From CALHVX01 sp039198065 (GTDB lineage Bacteria > Pseudomonadota > Gammaproteobacteria > Pseudomonadales > Azotimanducaceae): DNA of 64,000 nucleotides. Below the pieces are notes generated by a model. It saw only the letters and a list, made by a program, of their open reading frames with translations, was not told the DNA's origin and did no database searches. Shown here one piece after another: positions 9,401 through 17,534 of the stretch. Position 1 is the stretch's first letter, and each line of letters opens with the position of its first letter. A program made the position numbers and the translations under genes. Location of the stretch: the NCBI GenBank assembly GCA_039198065.1, contig JBCCTU010000006.1, positions 62,001 to 126,000 of the forward strand. Direction: 5' to 3'.

Positions 9401-11386
9401 ATGAACCTGCGCCGCCGGCGTTTTTTGTCGGGCCTTGCGGGGGCGTCGCTCGGCGCCAGCTGGGGGTGCACGTTTCAATCCACCGCACCGGCCGCGGTCG
9501 AGTCGATTGATCCACTGTGGTTTCCGCTTGCCGATGGCAAGCGCCTCGCGGGCCGCTTGTGGCGCCCGGTCGGCCTTGGCCCGGTGCCCGTAGTGCTGGA
9601 GTACATCCCCTATCGGGCGCGCGATGTGTACCGCGCGCACGACGATTTCTGGGGTCCGCAGCTCGCCCAGGCGGGGTTGGCGTATCTGCGACTCGACGTG
9701 CGCGGGAGTGGGGACTCGGACGGCCTGCTGACGGATGAGTACACGGATGAAGAGCTCAACGACGGCGTTGCCGTCATCGAGCAGCTGGCGCAGCTCCCCT
9801 GGTGCAGCGGCCAGGTGGGTCTACGCGGTATTTCCTGGGGAGCAATCAACGCGCTGCTGCTCGCGGCAAAGCAACCGCCGGCGGTCCGCGGGGTGCTCGC
9901 CTTCGCCGGGACCGACGATCGTTCCCGCGACGATGCACACTTTCTCGGTGGTTTGGTGTCCAGCGCAAACCTCAACTGGGGACTGTCTTTCAAAGTCTTT
10001 GCCGCCGCGCCGCCGGATCCGTCCATCGTGGGCGAGGGCTGGCTGGCGAGCTGGCGCCAACGTCTCACCAATGCGCCGCCGGTGCTGGCGCGCTGGCTTG
10101 ATCGGCGGGCGCGGATTCCCGAGTGGCACGCCCGTCGGCTGCGTCCCGAGCGCATCAGCGTGCCGACGTTGCTGGTTGCCGGTTGGCAGGACACCTATGC
10201 AGCGCCCATGGTCCGAATCGCGCGCGCTATGGGCGATCGCGCCCAGCTGTGGCTCGGCGCCTGGGGTCATACGTACCCGAGCTTTGCCGCGCCCAACGGC
10301 GTTGACTGGCTGCCGCAGGAGCTCAACTTCTGGCGCTCGTGCTTTCAGCATGCCAAGGAACCGCGGGAACGCCGCGATCGAGTCTTCATAGCTGCGGCCG
10401 TGCCGCGCGCGGTCTTGCCGGATCCGCTGCCGGGCGGCTGGTTCCATGCGCCGCCGCAATGGCGTGAGGCGTCGGCTGCTGCGAAACCGCTGAGCTCGCG
10501 ATCGAGCCCAACCCTGCGCTTGCGCAAACCCCGAGCACCCGTTGGCACCCATCGCCCCGAGTGGCTGGAGGTACTGCCGGGCCCGGAACCGCGCGCCGAG
10601 AGCCACTGGCTTCCGCTGTCCCGTCCCGCGGACGAGTCGGTGCTGCTGGGTATACCGCGGCTGCGCTTACGCCTGCGGACAACGGCGGTGCCGGCAGCGA
10701 TTCGCTGTGCGCTTGTGGTGTCCGACTCCACTCGGGGGCCAGCGCGACTGTTGGCCGATGCTACTACCGAACTCGGTTTCGGCCTTGAGTCGGGTCGCTG
10801 GACGTCGGTGACGTCCGACCGCTGGTTCGAGCAACCGCTCGAACTCAGCCCCGTGAACTATCGACCCAGTGCTGGCCAGCGTCTGTGGTTGGTCCTGAGT
10901 TGGCCGCCTTGGCCGCTGCTGCTGCCGCTGCCTGGCGCGCCCGAGCTCGAAGTCGATCTTAAGGGCTCGTCGATCGCGCTGCCTTGGGTTGTGGCGGGCG
11001 CGCTCGTGCCGGCCGAAGTCGACGCCGTTTCGCAGCCGGCCGCGGAGCCTGAACCGTTGAGCCCGGTGTTACCTGAGGCTGATGGTGCGTTCCGCTACGA
11101 GCGCGCCGTGCCGCTAACGATAACGACCGTAGCTGCGACGGCGACGAGGCTGTCCGCGAGACGGCGTGAGTCGGCCCGGTGGTGGCCTGACGGACGCTTT
11201 GCCTATGAGGGCGAGCATGAGCGCCGCTTCGAACGCGCCGATTGGCGCTGTCGCGTCACGGCCAGTTACAGCGTCCGCGTTGAAGCGCCGGACGCGGTAG
11301 AGCTTGTTGTGCGGGAGCGGGTGAGTGGCTATTTCGGTGACGACAGGATTGGCGGTCAGGACCACGAGACTCGCGTTCGTCGGTAA
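9401..11386 (+). CDS. CocE/NonD-type S15 alpha/beta hydrolase, exported
   Basis: A 661-residue hydrolase of the X-Pro dipeptidyl-peptidase (S15)/cocaine-esterase superfamily. The N-terminus NLRRRRFLSGLAGASLGAS carries a twin-arginine-like motif, and the Cys in GASWGC could also be a lipobox, so export by Tat, perhaps as a lipoprotein, is likely. Catalytic residues visible: Ser145 in GISWGA, Asp264 in WQDTYAAP and His290 in WGHTYP. SGDSDG lies in the expected oxyanion and cap region. The C-terminal part (about 400–650) fits the jelly-roll domain of the family. No operon partner: it is divergent from the symporter genes, and the next gene begins about 100 bases later. Substrate unknown; an ester or amide bond is all the family allows one to say. 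Confidence 0.82.
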   Translation: MNLRRRRFLSGLAGASLGASWGCTFQSTAPAAVESIDPLWFPLADGKRLAGRLWRPVGLGPVPVVLEYIPYRARDVYRAHDDFWGPQLAQAGLAYLRLDVRGSGDSDGLLTDEYTDEELNDGVAVIEQLAQLPWCSGQVGLRGISWGAINALLLAAKQPPAVRGVLAFAGTDDRSRDDAHFLGGLVSSANLNWGLSFKVFAAAPPDPSIVGEGWLASWRQRLTNAPPVLARWLDRRARIPEWHARRLRPERISVPTLLVAGWQDTYAAPMVRIARAMGDRAQLWLGAWGHTYPSFAAPNGVDWLPQELNFWRSCFQHAKEPRERRDRVFIAAAVPRAVLPDPLPGGWFHAPPQWREASAAAKPLSSRSSPTLRLRKPRAPVGTHRPEWLEVLPGPEPRAESHWLPLSRPADESVLLGIPRLRLRLRTTAVPAAIRCALVVSDSTRGPARLLADATTELGFGLESGRWTSVTSDRWFEQPLELSPVNYRPSAGQRLWLVLSWPPWPLLLPLPGAPELEVDLKGSSIALPWVVAGALVPAEVDAVSQPAAEPEPLSPVLPEADGAFRYERAVPLTITTVAATATRLSARRRESARWWPDGRFAYEGEHERRFERADWRCRVTASYSVRVEAPDAVELVVRERVSGYFGDDRIGGQDHETRVRR

Positions 11387-11485
11387 CGCCAGCGTCGATC
11401 TTTTGCCGACGTGTGGAAATTAGGTAGTCTCGGCGGTGGGAAAGAAGGGCCGCGCGGCAGCTGCCGCAGCAAACAGGGGAACGCT

Positions 11486-12097
11486 ATGTCAGCAAGTGAA
11501 AAACTTGTGAAAACGAACGATCACGAGATCGTATCCATCTATCCGTTCAGTGACGAAGAAGTCGACACGCTCATGACCCACGCTGGTGAAGCGGTGTTGA
11601 TGTGGGCGACGAAAGACGGCTGGCCCGTCGGCGTAACGCACGCCTACGTGTGGAAAGACGGCAAGATCTGGCTCACTTTCGCCGCGCACCGGCACCGGGC
11701 GGCAGCGATCCGCCGGGACCCGCGGGTCTCCGTGAACGTCAGCAGTGCAAGCTACGGTGAGCGTATGCCGAAAAACGCGCCGTTCGGCGCCATCACGTTC
11801 AAAGGGACCGTCGAGTTCTTTGACGACGACGAGACCAAAGCCTGGTTCTACCCGGCGTTGGCGAAGAAGGTGAACCCGAACAATCCCGACGGCGAAGAGT
11901 TCTTCAACGAACTACTCGACTCGCCGACGCGCACGATCATTGCCGTTACACCGGTCAAAAAGATCATGTACAACTCAGGGCTGGCGGGCCGCCATATGCA
12001 GGGCACGGTTAAGGAGTCCGAGCTCGGTGACCGGCTCGAGAGCGACAAGGTGCGCATGAACAGACTGCGCGAGGAGCGCGGACTCGAAACGCGCTGA
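11486..12097 (+). CDS. FMN/F420-type split-barrel protein (pyridoxamine 5'-phosphate oxidase family)
   Basis: A 203-residue cytoplasmic protein with the PNPOx-like split-barrel pattern: GEAVLMWATKDGWPVGVTHA, KIWLTFAAHRHRAAAIRRDP, RVSVNV, GAITFKGTVEFFDD. The basic RHRAAAIRRDP segment is where this family usually binds the flavin phosphate. The ATG at 11486 follows AGGGGAA; 25 upstream in-frame residues are not family-like and were dropped. A SnoaL-like gene starts 10 bases after the stop and a Rieske oxygenase gene follows, so this is probably the first gene of a catabolic operon. It could reduce a substrate or supply flavin chemistry. No specific substrate can be assigned. Confidence 0.78.
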   Translation: MSASEKLVKTNDHEIVSIYPFSDEEVDTLMTHAGEAVLMWATKDGWPVGVTHAYVWKDGKIWLTFAAHRHRAAAIRRDPRVSVNVSSASYGERMPKNAPFGAITFKGTVEFFDDDETKAWFYPALAKKVNPNNPDGEEFFNELLDSPTRTIIAVTPVKKIMYNSGLAGRHMQGTVKESELGDRLESDKVRMNRLREERGLETR

Positions 12098-12107
12098 ACG
12101 CGGCGCG

Positions 12108-12590
12108 ATGAACGACGCACAGCACCTGCTCGAGCGCCTCGACCGGCTTGAGTCCGCCGAGGCGATTCGTCGTTTAAAAGCCGCGTACTGCGCCGGCTGC
12201 GACGACGATCATAATCCGGACACGTTGACCGACCTGTTCTGGCCCGATGCCGTCTGGGAAGCCGCGGGGATCGCGCACTGTGAGGGAGAGACGGCAATCC
12301 GCGCCTTCTTTCAGCAGATGCGTGATGGCGGGACCATGCGGAACTCGGCGCATCATGCCATCAACCCCGACATCGAAGTCGACGGAGACACGGCCAGTGG
12401 CCACTGGCGTTTGCTCATGCTCTGGACCGGCAACGCGGTCGGCGGCGATGTTCAGTATCAGCGCATCATCGGCTGGTACCGGGAACGCTACGAGCGGCGC
12501 AATGGGATCTGGAAGTTCAAACAGTTGTACTGCGAGGTTGAAGAAAGCGGTCCTTACACTGTAGAGCCGAGTCGTATGCCCGGTGCCTGA
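12108..12590 (+). CDS. SnoaL-like (NTF2-fold) protein of the Rieske operon
   Basis: A 160-residue NTF2-fold protein of the SnoaL_4 type. It has the start ERLDRLESAEAIRRLKAAYC, then DDDHNPDTLTDLFWPDAVWE, a central HHAINPDIEVDGDTASGHWR strand pair, and closing IIGWYRERYERRNGIWKFKQ. Many such proteins lie beside ring-hydroxylating or P450 genes, as isomerases, dehydratases or small subunits. The position just upstream of a Rieske alpha subunit makes a beta-subunit-like or downstream-enzyme role possible. Two more SnoaL proteins (24.2–25.4 kb) share the overall pattern and lie beside a P450. The ATG at 12108 has only a weak Shine-Dalgarno, fitting coupling to the upstream stop 10 bases away. Confidence 0.8.
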   Translation: MNDAQHLLERLDRLESAEAIRRLKAAYCAGCDDDHNPDTLTDLFWPDAVWEAAGIAHCEGETAIRAFFQQMRDGGTMRNSAHHAINPDIEVDGDTASGHWRLLMLWTGNAVGGDVQYQRIIGWYRERYERRNGIWKFKQLYCEVEESGPYTVEPSRMPGA

Positions 12591-12617
12591 CCCGGGCGAC
12601 CGCAGGGGAATCGAATC

Positions 12618-13982
12618 ATGAGCGTAGCCAAACTGCCGCCGGGCACGGCCCGATGTCCTGGGCCATCCATGCAGGACATCATCGCCACCGATGGCGACAA
12701 CGCCCCGGCGGCGCTGCGAGAGCAGCGCTATGCGTTTCTCGGCGACGGCGATCTTGGCTACGACCGGGTTACGTCGCAGGCCTTCTACGATGCGGAGGTC
12801 GAGCGGGTCTGGCCCCGCGTCTGGCAGTGGGCCTGCCGTGAGGAGCACATCCTGAATCCGGGCGATAGCTGGGTGTACGACGTTGGTCCCTACTCGGTGC
12901 TCGTCCTGCGGGGTTCGGATGCATCGATCCGGGCCTTCGTTAACAGCTGCCCGCACCGGGGTATGCAGCTGGTGGCGTCCGGCAGCGCACCGCGGGCGAA
13001 GCAGTTCGTGCGGTGCCCGTTTCATGGCATGAGCTGGGAGCTCGATGGCGAGCTGCGCGACATTCCCTGCGGTTGGGACTTTCCCCACGTTGATGCAGCG
13101 AACTTTGGTCTCGACCCGGTGCGTTGCGAGGTTTGGGGCGGGTTCGTATTCATTAACCTTGATCCGAACGCCGAACCGCTGGCGGATTACCTGGGTGTTC
13201 TGCCCGAGCACTTTAAAGACTGGGACCTGGGTCAGCGCTTCGTTGCCCAGCACACGCGCAAGGTACTGCCGGCAAACTGGAAGACGGCCGTCGAAGGGTT
13301 CCTCGAGGCGTACCACATACTCGCGACGCACTCGCAGGCGGTGCACACCGCGGGCGATGCAAACGCGCAGTACGACATTTTCGACCGCCACGTGAATCGT
13401 TTTGTGCACGCCGTTGGCTACCCGAGCCCACATCTCAAAAAACGTCCCACGGAAGCGGAGCTTTTTGCGGCCCTTGGGCGCGACCCCGACAGCCTGCCCG
13501 CCGGCGCGAGTGCCCGGGCCGAGCACGCCGCCCGGCTGCGGAGCGAACTGGGCGCTGCCTATGGCACGGATCTATCGCAGGTGTCGACCACTGAGTTGCT
13601 CGATTCTATTGAGTACTTTGTGTTCCCGAATGCGTGCTTCTTTCCTGGCGTGTCGATCCCGTTGATCTACCGCTTTACGCCCATCGATGTGGACCACTGT
13701 TACCACGAAATCCTGTTGCTTCAGCCCCTGCCCGATTCGGGCGAACGCCCAGCGCCGGCACCAATCATTGATCTTGACGTCGACGACTCTTATCAGACCA
13801 TCCCCGACTTTCCTCTGGGATTCGTGCTCGATCAGGATACGGAGAACTTCAAACGCCAGCGTGCGGGGATCAAGGCGTCGCGCAAGGGCGCGCAGACCTT
13901 GGGCAACTACCAGGAAGCGCGTATCCGCCACCTGCACCAAACCCTTGATAGCTATCTGGCCGCGGAGTCAGACAGAGCATGA
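12618..13982 (+). CDS. Rieske non-haem iron oxygenase, alpha subunit
   Basis: A 454-residue ring-hydroxylating-type oxygenase. The Rieske [2Fe-2S] ligands are Cys111 and His113 in SCPHRGMQL and Cys133 and His136 in RCPFHGMSW. The spacer between the pairs is 19 residues, slightly longer than the usual 16–17. The mononuclear iron site is in NWKTAVEGFLEAYHILATH, with His233 and His238. The long C-terminal SRPBCC domain follows. The protein dihydroxylates or demethylates an aromatic or alicyclic substrate and needs a reductase, which is not encoded in this window. It lies 27 bases after the SnoaL gene and overlaps the RidA-like lipoprotein gene by 4 bases. Substrate unknown. Confidence 0.92.
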   Translation: MSVAKLPPGTARCPGPSMQDIIATDGDNAPAALREQRYAFLGDGDLGYDRVTSQAFYDAEVERVWPRVWQWACREEHILNPGDSWVYDVGPYSVLVLRGSDASIRAFVNSCPHRGMQLVASGSAPRAKQFVRCPFHGMSWELDGELRDIPCGWDFPHVDAANFGLDPVRCEVWGGFVFINLDPNAEPLADYLGVLPEHFKDWDLGQRFVAQHTRKVLPANWKTAVEGFLEAYHILATHSQAVHTAGDANAQYDIFDRHVNRFVHAVGYPSPHLKKRPTEAELFAALGRDPDSLPAGASARAEHAARLRSELGAAYGTDLSQVSTTELLDSIEYFVFPNACFFPGVSIPLIYRFTPIDVDHCYHEILLLQPLPDSGERPAPAPIIDLDVDDSYQTIPDFPLGFVLDQDTENFKRQRAGIKASRKGAQTLGNYQEARIRHLHQTLDSYLAAESDRA

Positions 13983-14437
13983 AAGCAGGCGTGTTGTTTT
14001 TTGCTGCCCTGCTCAGCGGCTGTGCCAGCCTGTCGATTCCAGAAGATGCTCCCGAGTACTTCATGCTGCGACCTGAGGTCGAAAAGGCGTTCGGGTACAC
14101 GCACGCGGTAAGAGTCGGGCGTGAGGTGAAGATCGCCGGAGCCGTGAGTATGGATGATCAAGGACGTCCCACCGCCGTTGGCGACATCAGACAACAAATG
14201 GTCAACGTTTACGCTGACCTCCGCGAGCTACTCGCCCACTACGGATTAACCTTCGCAGACGTGGTGTCCGAGGACGTCTTTACCACCGATATGGCGGCCT
14301 TTCTCGAGGTTTCCGGCCCGGATCGCGCGGAACTCTATGAGGGGCGGTTTCCGATCGGCACCTGGGTTGAAGTCAAAGGGCTCGCGTTACCCGAGTTCAT
14401 GATCGAGATCGAGCTGGAGGCCCTGAGCCCGCGTTGA
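13979..14437 (+). CDS. RidA/YjgF-family protein with lipoprotein signal
   Basis: A 152-residue protein with an N-terminal lipoprotein signal (KAGVLFFAALLSGC, lipobox LLSGC, Cys15) fused to a RidA/YjgF domain (TQ-like entry VRVGREVKIAGAVSMDDQG, then QQMVNVYADLRELLAHYGLT, FTTDMAAFLE). Normal RidA proteins are cytosolic imine deaminases. Here the end strand reads PIGTWVEVKGLALPE, so the arginine that binds substrate carboxylate in the usual PARSxVEV segment is missing. A deaminase role is therefore doubtful. The start overlaps the Rieske stop by 4 bases, so it belongs to that operon. A periplasmic ligand-binding or structural role is inference only. Confidence 0.8.
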   Translation: MKAGVLFFAALLSGCASLSIPEDAPEYFMLRPEVEKAFGYTHAVRVGREVKIAGAVSMDDQGRPTAVGDIRQQMVNVYADLRELLAHYGLTFADVVSEDVFTTDMAAFLEVSGPDRAELYEGRFPIGTWVEVKGLALPEFMIEIELEALSPR

Positions 14438-14497
14438 GACGTTCGGAGGGGCGCACAAATCCTGCGAGTCACGCGCCGGCCTTTGGTTGACTGTTGC

Positions 14498-14971
14498 CTA
14501 CCAGTAATCAGCCATCAGTTCCGTGGCCCAGCGGGGTTGCAACACGTTGGACCGCGGTAGGAACTCGTGCATAACCGGTTTGATGTCGACGATCGGTGTG
14601 CCGTCAATCGCGTCGAGTCCCTTGACGGTAATTTCGAGACCCTCGATGGCGATTACTTCGCAGATCGTTGCGCCGATTCGGTTTGGTCGATTCTTACCCC
14701 GCTGCGCGAGTATGCCGACTTCCGGCCAGGCTAGGTTCCCCCTGGGTCGGCGGGCGTCGTACGTAACTCTGCTGTTCTCCACCCGGTGGAACAGGTAGAT
14801 GACCTCGATGTGTGAAAAATCACTGAGGCCCTGCGTTGCTGAATGCCCGAGCGTAGCCGGATCCAGCACAAGCAACGACTGCTCACGATCCCAGTTGTCG
14901 TCGACGGGGTCTGTTCGAGATGAACGAACCGCGCCAATTGGTTCGATGCTGAATGCAGTCATGCCTGCCAC
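14498..14971 (-). CDS. trmO: TrmO-type tRNA methyltransferase (TsaA-like)
   Basis: A 157-residue single-domain protein of the TrmO/UPF0066 beta-barrel family, which N6-methylates t6A37 of tRNA-Thr using S-adenosylmethionine. Seen: PIGAVRSSR, DFSHIEVIYLFHRV, ARRPRGNLAWPEVGILAQRG, RPNRIGATICEVI, LDAIDGTPIVDIKPVMHEFL. The family usually has the HPR(G) and NPIG segments; here ARRPRGN and RPNRIG stand in. The enzyme lacks the extra C-terminal domain of longer TrmO proteins, so some other substrate cannot be excluded. GTG at 14971 has AAAGGA 8 bases upstream and is preferred to the ATG 9 bases inside. Convergent with the RidA-like gene. Confidence 0.8.
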   Translation of the reverse strand: MAGMTAFSIEPIGAVRSSRTDPVDDNWDREQSLLVLDPATLGHSATQGLSDFSHIEVIYLFHRVENSRVTYDARRPRGNLAWPEVGILAQRGKNRPNRIGATICEVIAIEGLEITVKGLDAIDGTPIVDIKPVMHEFLPRSNVLQPRWATELMADYW

Positions 14972-15002
14972 CTACCGTTTCCTTTGAGTGAGGAGAAGTC
15001 GT

Positions 15003-15569
15003 TTAGTTCGCGGTCCAGATTCCTTCTTCCGTAAACCCTAGGGCCGCGAAATCCGATGCGCGTAGCGCGCGCTCTTGCTCGTGATCAAGGAAAAACTCAT
15101 CGAGCTGTGGCGTTGGCGTTGATGTGTCTGAGAGCATCGCGTGCACCTGGCCGCGGTGGTGTACTTGATGCTGAAAGAGGTGCAGTAGAGTTCGGTCCAC
15201 ACGTTCGGTCTGCACGAACGTTGCGCGCTGGTGTTCGACGGAGTCTGTAAGCGTTTGGTCCGTTAGAGCGTCACAGAAGTCAATCAGTCGTCGATCGGCC
15301 TGCCGCTGCTGTTCTGCGAGGGTGACGATCTCCGTGTAGGGAATCTCGGGTTCAAAGGCCGATACACCGAGCGACGATCCCTCTAAGCCGCTCAGGTAGT
15401 ACCAGTCCACGGTCAAAACATGATTCAACGTGTGGATGATGCTTGGAAAGAAGCTCGCTCGTTTGGCGGACAGCTCCTGTTCTGGGAGCGTTTTGCATGC
15501 CGTTAGCAGGCGGTGGTTCGCCCATGCGTTGTTGAACGCTTGGGCTCGAAAATAAGTAGTCGCAGACAT
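15003..15569 (-). CDS. DinB-family putative metal-dependent protein
   Basis: A 188-residue four-helix-bundle protein of the DinB/YfiT group. SATTYFRAQAFNNAWANHRL begins the bundle. IIHTLNHVLTVDWYYLSGL and TLLHLFQHQVHHRGQVHAML carry the three-histidine metal triad. Relatives include thiol transferases (bacillithiol or mycothiol types) and many uncharacterised proteins. The ATG at 15569 was chosen because the first 85 residues of the longer frame resemble nothing and would overlap the divergent gene at 15793. No clear Shine-Dalgarno is visible. The 223 bases to the divergent gene start hold the promoters and no other gene that I can see. Confidence 0.75.
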   Translation of the reverse strand: MSATTYFRAQAFNNAWANHRLLTACKTLPEQELSAKRASFFPSIIHTLNHVLTVDWYYLSGLEGSSLGVSAFEPEIPYTEIVTLAEQQRQADRRLIDFCDALTDQTLTDSVEHQRATFVQTERVDRTLLHLFQHQVHHRGQVHAMLSDTSTPTPQLDEFFLDHEQERALRASDFAALGFTEEGIWTAN

Positions 15570-15792
15570 AGAGTTCTGTAGCGGTTTTGGCGATCTCGAA
15601 AGTTGCGCGAGCGCTCGTCCCGCTATCTTCACAACGGCAGCTTGCGGAATGAATGTGCGAACGTACTCTGCTTCGCCTGATGATATCGAGAACACACGGG
15701 CTGCCGAAGCCCCGTTTTGTCCCTGAGTCTCGTTGACACGCGTTAAAGCGAGACCTACCGTCCGATCGAAAGTAAGGCCAAAGGATGAATCC

Positions 15793-16368
15793 ATGCGGCA
15801 GCGCGCGAGTATCGCCTTCAGCATCCTTGTGACACTGAGTTTCGCAGCGACGACAGTCCACGCCGGCTCGGACTGGCCCTTCGTACCCGCGGATTTCCAA
15901 GTTCCTGCAACGCTTGAGAAGCCAACCTATCGATTGCGCATGCTTACGGTTAACGATGTCGTGAAGGACTACGACGCCGTCATGAGCAGCGCGACGCACA
16001 TCCAAGACGTCGGCCCACCCGGCATGACCTGGCCCACGGGCTTGACCTTCGAGGAAGACCTCATTGATCTCGGCTGGCACCAGAAGGAGTTCATCAACCG
16101 AACCTCGTTCGCCTACACGGTCGTCACGCCGGACGAGTCACGCGTGCTTGGCTGTGTCTACATCAACCCAACACGCAAGGAAGGCGCAGATGCGGCGGTA
16201 TCGCTTTGGACGCGGCCACCGGAACAGCTCGAATTTCTTGACGAAGCCAGGCTCCGCGCCGACGTGCGCGCTTGGCTGAAGAAAGACTGGCCCTTCGAGA
16301 ATCCGGTGTTTCCAGGAAAGGACATTAGCTGGGCGGACTGGTCGTCGCTGCCAGAACACCCGCGTTAG
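15793..16368 (+). CDS. Exported GNAT-like protein
   Basis: A 191-residue protein with a clear Sec signal peptide (RQRASIAFSILVTLSFAATT, cleavage after VHA) and a body that resembles a GNAT N-acetyltransferase: PTYRLRMLTVNDVVKDYDAV, GWHQKEFINRTSFAYTVVTP, then the strand RVLGCVYINPTRKEGADAAV, WTRPPEQ. The usual acetyl-CoA P-loop (Q/R-x-x-G-x-G/A) is not evident. AAAGGAT before the ATG at 15793 decides the start. The stop overlaps the convergent pilin gene by 4 bases. An acetyl-CoA-using enzyme in the periplasm would be odd, so the fold may serve another purpose. Fold call moderate, function unknown. Confidence 0.62.
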   Translation: MRQRASIAFSILVTLSFAATTVHAGSDWPFVPADFQVPATLEKPTYRLRMLTVNDVVKDYDAVMSSATHIQDVGPPGMTWPTGLTFEEDLIDLGWHQKEFINRTSFAYTVVTPDESRVLGCVYINPTRKEGADAAVSLWTRPPEQLEFLDEARLRADVRAWLKKDWPFENPVFPGKDISWADWSSLPEHPR

Positions 16369-16919
16369 GCGTCTTCGGCGTTTTCCTCGTCTCCGTCCTC
16401 TCCTTCGTCGTCTTCCGCTTTGCTGCACGACTCCGGCAAGAAGCGCTTTTCCAAGGCGTCAACGGTGACTGAATCGGCTACGCAGTCCCACTTGATGCTG
16501 TCGTCGTCCTGGGCTCGTGCGATGAGCAGAAAGCCGGAGGTGACGTCCTCGAATCGTGCGCCAAACTTCGCCATATCGACCAGCGCCTTGAGCGTTCCGG
16601 TGCGTTGTTTGTCAGCAGCGGGGACTCCGAGCTCGCCGGCTCGATAGTCCATGGCGTTGAGAATGCCGTCCGGGGCGAACGAACTGAGATCGATGTCTGT
16701 TTTTGACTGCGGCATCTCGCCGTGCGTCTGGAAGTACGCCTCAACGATTGCCTGCTGCTCAATCCCGAGTTCAACGGCGGCGGACACGGCGCTCTCGATT
16801 CTTGCGTTGTGGTAGAACCCATAGGCGACGGCGATGACCACGGACGCAACGATGGGGTAGACAACCATCTCGGCCGTTGTGAGCCCGCGCTGCCGGTGTC
16901 CTGGTTGGGGTGTTCTCAT
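16365..16919 (-). CDS. Type IV pilin-like/pseudopilin protein with acidic tail
   Basis: A 184-residue protein. It has a 12-residue leader ending RQRG, then LTTAEMVVYPIVASVVIAVA: a prepilin-peptidase site (G|L) with Glu at +5 and a hydrophobic N-terminal helix. That is the signature of class III signal proteins, although the usual FTLIE is LTTAE here. The C-terminal body is short (YFQTHGEMPQSKTDIDLSSF, a Cys pair at DCVADS and PESCSKAE) and ends in a strongly acidic tail (EDDEGEDGDEENAEDA). The ATG at 16919 is preferred over an in-frame TTG at 16943. No assembly genes (pilB, pilC, pilD or gsp) lie in the window, so it must use machinery encoded elsewhere. Confidence 0.72.
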   Translation of the reverse strand: MRTPQPGHRQRGLTTAEMVVYPIVASVVIAVAYGFYHNARIESAVSAAVELGIEQQAIVEAYFQTHGEMPQSKTDIDLSSFAPDGILNAMDYRAGELGVPAADKQRTGTLKALVDMAKFGARFEDVTSGFLLIARAQDDDSIKWDCVADSVTVDALEKRFLPESCSKAEDDEGEDGDEENAEDA

Positions 16920-17163
16920 CGGTCTGTAGGTCCAAGGTTGCAAAGTGCGCTGGCCTTAAGCGGTCCAGGCTCGGAAGGCGATGCAACTTTCGCACCTCTG
17001 TAACTGACACTGCTTTGTGAGCCCTGCGAGCGTCTCCTCCTCGCGCACTAATGGCGCTGTCTCTTCTCCGTCGTCTCGCCAAGAGCTCCGCCGGGCATAG
17101 AAATTGCCTCCATGATTCCATCTTCCGCTGACCGGGCGAAGCGCGCTAGTTCGCGAGTGTTTG

Positions 17164-17184
17164 CGCACCGCTCCGGTGCGTTTT
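17164..17184 (+). terminator. Terminator-like hairpin in the leader of the 17229 gene (possible attenuator)
   Basis: A 7-bp perfect stem CGCACCG/CGGTGCG with a 3-base loop, followed by TTTT, lies on the plus strand 45 bases before the ATG at 17229. No plus-strand gene ends upstream: the nearest feature is the divergent pilin gene at 16919. So it either attenuates the downstream pair or ends a short untranslated RNA. The rest of the 309-base gap 16920–17228 shows no gene that I can support. Confidence 0.5.
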
Positions 17185-17228
17185 GCTGTTGCGGTTCTCC
17201 ATTTCGAGGCAAGTCGAGGCAAGGCCAA

Positions 17229-17519
17229 ATGGAAACGTGGAACAAGCTGGTCGAGAAAATTGACCTGCTTTTGACGAGGCTGAAATTTACGAGCGCTGTG
17301 AAGATTGCGGGCAGGGAGGTGCCCCCGGTCGTCATGGGCTTCGCGTTGATCGTGCTCTGTGTTCCTGTCTGGGGCTACCTGGAGATCGAAGGCAAGAACA
17401 AGTTCGTTGGCGCGGTGGTTGTTGTCTTGATGGCGTGGGGCGTTGCCCAACTGGGGGCGCTCGGGCTTGGTGACGGTGTCGGCGAGAAGCCGGGCGATTT
17501 CCCGACGGAAGAGTCCTAG
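17229..17519 (+). CDS. Small inner-membrane protein beside pilin-like gene
   Basis: A 96-residue protein I do not recognise. METWNKLVEKIDLLLTRLKF is amphipathic. Two hydrophobic segments follow (VPPVVMGFALIVLCVPVWGY and FVGAVVVVLMAWGVAQLGAL) around a charged EIEGKNK loop, then an acidic C-terminus. This fits a two-helix inner-membrane protein. The ATG at 17229 follows GAGGCAAGG; the 39 upstream in-frame residues are arginine- and cysteine-rich noise. The next gene, with a pilin-like C-terminus, begins 15 bases after the stop, so the two are probably one operon. A helper role for the pilin-like proteins is only inference from position. Confidence 0.6.
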   Translation: METWNKLVEKIDLLLTRLKFTSAVKIAGREVPPVVMGFALIVLCVPVWGYLEIEGKNKFVGAVVVVLMAWGVAQLGALGLGDGVGEKPGDFPTEES

Positions 17520-17534
17520 GCGATCGAGCATTCC

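Noticed and set aside
12174..13526. 450-codon open frame on the minus strand opposite the Rieske gene
   Set aside because: The plus strand has complete Rieske and mononuclear-iron motifs. The antisense frame shows no family pattern and is a result of high GC at third positions.
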